This document shows positions 61,921 through 64,000 of a stretch of 64,000 nt of DNA, piece by piece (the stretch's first letter is position 1; each line of letters starts with the position of its first letter). The stretch spans positions 1,550,001 through 1,614,000 of the forward strand of contig OZ176059.1 in assembly GCA_964247055.1 (NCBI GenBank), read 5' to 3'. The position numbers and the translations under genes were made by a program. This DNA comes from Paragordius varius. Taxonomy: Eukaryota > Nematomorpha. The notes under the pieces were generated by a model. The model saw nothing but the letters and a program-made list of their open reading frames with translations, was not told where the DNA came from and made no database searches.

Positions 61921-62700
61921 TGCAAATTTAGCAAAACTAAAACCAAATATATTTATATATTGATATTAAAATTTCAATAAATATTCGGAATTATATAACA
62001 AAATATATATATTGACACCTTCACTTTTGTAAATTTAAACTTCTGAGCATTTCGAATTTACAGCTTTATTAGAAAATTTCTAGAATTCACCTTTAAAAAT
62101 TTTTCATCACCTTCAATCATTGCTACTTACCCTTGGGAAAAATAAATAACCAATTATGATCTATATATTTTTAGCATAGTTTATTTTTCTATCAGATATT
62201 AATTTGTAAATATTATAATTTTTTTGATTTCATATATAAATTGTTAATTTTATGCCTTCAAGTAAATTAAAAAAATACAAATTAAACTTATAACTGAAAA
62301 ATTTAATTTCGTTAGATGCCATTTTCGTCAAAGATGGCAATAAGTAATATAATAACTAAAATTATTAAAGCATTAACTAATTTATATTTTTACAGGTTAT
62401 TAATTGCAAATAAATAAATTTATAACCAAATATCATTTCAAATAAGTATTTATCTTTTTCATCATTTTTTTGTTGAGAACCCGAAATGGATTCTAGCATA
62501 AAATCAATAGTTATATGTATAAAACGTTTACAAACAGTAGGTAGCTAGCTAGCTTATCATTTAAAAACGCTTTTATCTTAATTGGGTTAGATATCACCCA
62601 GGGAGGGGGTATTTATATATATATAAAATAACCCAATTTTCGTTAGACCGTAACACATTAGATTTATTCTAATTTATCAAAAAATTTATTTCATGCAATT
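61921..62700. other. Intergenic region upstream of the receptor gene
   Basis: AT-rich, no exon recognised. It may contain the promoter of the receptor and unrecognised 5' exons of PPP2R3. Confidence 0.4.
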
Positions 62701-63756
62701 ATGAATGATTCTTCTTCTTATTCTCCGTACGTTTTTAAAATCTGTAGCAATTCTCGTAACTTGGTAAAATATACGGGGTACTTCGATATAACCCGTTATA
62801 CTCAATTGTTATGTATCATAGTGTTGAGTGCTTTGGGTATTAGCCTGAATGGTTGGATAGGCTTAGTGCTACATTGCTGGTACAAAAGTTTGAAAACTAA
62901 TTATGATTTGCACACTTCACAGCAAACGGTGATGAGAAAGCGAGCAAATTTACATGCATATCAGTATGTCAAAGGTCTGGCCCTCAGTAATGGACTCTTG
63001 TGCCTTTTTACGTTGGCTTGGTATGTGTGGAGTTTAATTTTATGGAGACAGTTTACGAAAATATTTTATCCCAGTAGTAGTTCCGAAATTAATGACAATA
63101 CTATTGTTGTTGATTACAGTAGAGCTAATACAATCATCTCTATGTATCGCACCTCGAAATACAATGGAACAATTTTTAGTGCAAATATCAACTCTAATAG
63201 ATCTATCATGTGTCCGTACATCATACAAATTGGTGATGAGTTTGATAAACACTTAAATTCTTCCTTTTCCTTTTATTATTATTATATTTCAGCTACAAAA
63301 TATCATGACTACATGGGTAATCAAAAAATCGAAAGTCAAATCTTATCCAAAATTATTCAATCTTTACAACACTTATCCCTGGCACTTAAATGGCGAGCCT
63401 TGTTAATAAGGTATGGTATGTCCTACCTCCTACCCTGGGGTCAAAAAATTGCATTTGTCCGCACGGTGGCCCTAATAAGTGACAGATATATCGCCATCAG
63501 ATATCCCACAAGGAGTAAAAGTTTGAGAGCTAATCCAGCTTACACCCTATTCCCATACCTTATGTCATTCCTGATATTATTGACTGAAATTCCAAACATA
63601 TATATCCGTGCCATTCAAATATACCCAATAACTATATATAGCGTGTCCAATTACATGGCTGATGCAAAAAGTAAGCCTATATATGTGAATAAATGTATCT
63701 GGTTAAAGTGTAGGAGTTTAATAGTTAGTAATGGGCAAGTGACTAAAATTGATTAA
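62701..63756 (+). CDS. Rhodopsin-like seven-helix receptor, N-terminal part
   Basis: The open frame of 351 codons shows four hydrophobic helices: about 33-58, with LN near the TM1 Asn, 89-115, 238-262 and 281-305. The motif SDRYIAIRYPTR (260-271) is a clear DRY box at the end of TM3, so the protein belongs to the rhodopsin-like class. N-glycosylation sites are near the N-terminus (NDSS) and in the loop. The segment between TM2 and TM3 is about 120 residues instead of the usual 10-20. TM5-TM7 are absent; a donor near 63738 (CAA/GTGACT) could lead to further exons past the window. The ligand is unknown. Flatworm-specific orphan families are a possible home, but this is a guess. Confidence 0.75.
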   Translation: MNDSSSYSPYVFKICSNSRNLVKYTGYFDITRYTQLLCIIVLSALGISLNGWIGLVLHCWYKSLKTNYDLHTSQQTVMRKRANLHAYQYVKGLALSNGLLCLFTLAWYVWSLILWRQFTKIFYPSSSSEINDNTIVVDYSRANTIISMYRTSKYNGTIFSANINSNRSIMCPYIIQIGDEFDKHLNSSFSFYYYYISATKYHDYMGNQKIESQILSKIIQSLQHLSLALKWRALLIRYGMSYLLPWGQKIAFVRTVALISDRYIAIRYPTRSKSLRANPAYTLFPYLMSFLILLTEIPNIYIRAIQIYPITIYSVSNYMADAKSKPIYVNKCIWLKCRSLIVSNGQVTKID

Positions 63757-64000
63757 CGCGATTAATATTTGTATGCCTCTTTAAACTTTACATATTATAG
63801 TATAAAAAGGAAAGGGTGAACTACTTTACATAGAACTCTTTTTTGAAGCAAACAGCTTTGTGTTGTAGAAATTATGGACATAATAACAGGGTAGACGGAT
63901 GATGATATAACTTTTTAAACAGCATCACCCCTATTTTTTAATAAGACTGGTGTATCCACTTTAATATATCATCGATTTGGTCATTTGTTCAAACGTATAA
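63757..64000. other. Right edge, probable receptor intron or 3' flank
   Basis: No exon with clear TM5-TM7 sequence is seen before the window ends. Confidence 0.4.

Overview
The window is animal nuclear DNA. It is very AT-rich, its genes are split by spliceosomal GT-AG introns, and about half of it is mobile DNA. The protein set is metazoan: GCLM, TPK1, TMEM33, LIPT2, SDAD1, a B''-type PP2A subunit, a rhodopsin-like receptor and a secreted Cys-rich repeat protein. Several introns are only 28-41 nt long and sit at the 5' ends of genes, while 3' introns run to kilobases. As I recall, parasitic flatworms show that asymmetry, so a flatworm or close relative is my best guess. It is an inference, not a proof.

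Layout. 1-536 (-): 5' half of GCLM, head to head with single-exon TPK1 at 644-1813 (+). 1.8-11.3 kb: no host gene found; stacked DNA transposons, including a nearly complete but decayed hAT element (6036-8387) nested in a Tc1/mariner-like element (5159-8552). 11295-13419 (+): a four-exon gene for a secreted protein of three Cys-rich modules. 13.5-16.3 kb: transposon debris. 16799-23576 (-): TMEM33, seven exons, with introns full of foldback elements. 24543-25634 (-): LIPT2. 25651-49115 (+): SDAD1, 11 firm exons and one doubtful. Its start codon lies 16 bp from that of LIPT2, on the other strand. One SDAD1 intron holds a rearranged Ty3/gypsy LTR element with a fossil RNA-virus capsid-like segment at the centre of an inverted repeat. 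Another holds a 4.3-kb palindromic transposon. 49.4-51.7 kb: a Helitron-like element. 52789-61653 (-): eleven exons of a PPP2R3 (PR72/PR130-type) gene, 5' end not found. 62701 onward (+): first part of a seven-helix receptor gene that probably continues outside the window.

The host genes are mostly housekeeping (glutathione, thiamine and lipoate cofactors, ribosome assembly, ER membrane, PP2A targeting) and do not form one pathway. Exons were joined by eye from splice signals, codon phase and remembered family alignments. For GCLM, TMEM33, LIPT2, SDAD1 and the Cys-rich gene, all exon lengths and phases agree.

Most unusual: two related foldback transposon families with 21-bp repeats in their arms (at least 14 copies), the 4.3-kb TA-flanked palindrome, a 28-nt intron supported by homology, the virus/retroelement inverted repeat, and a GC-rich in-frame insertion in TMEM33.
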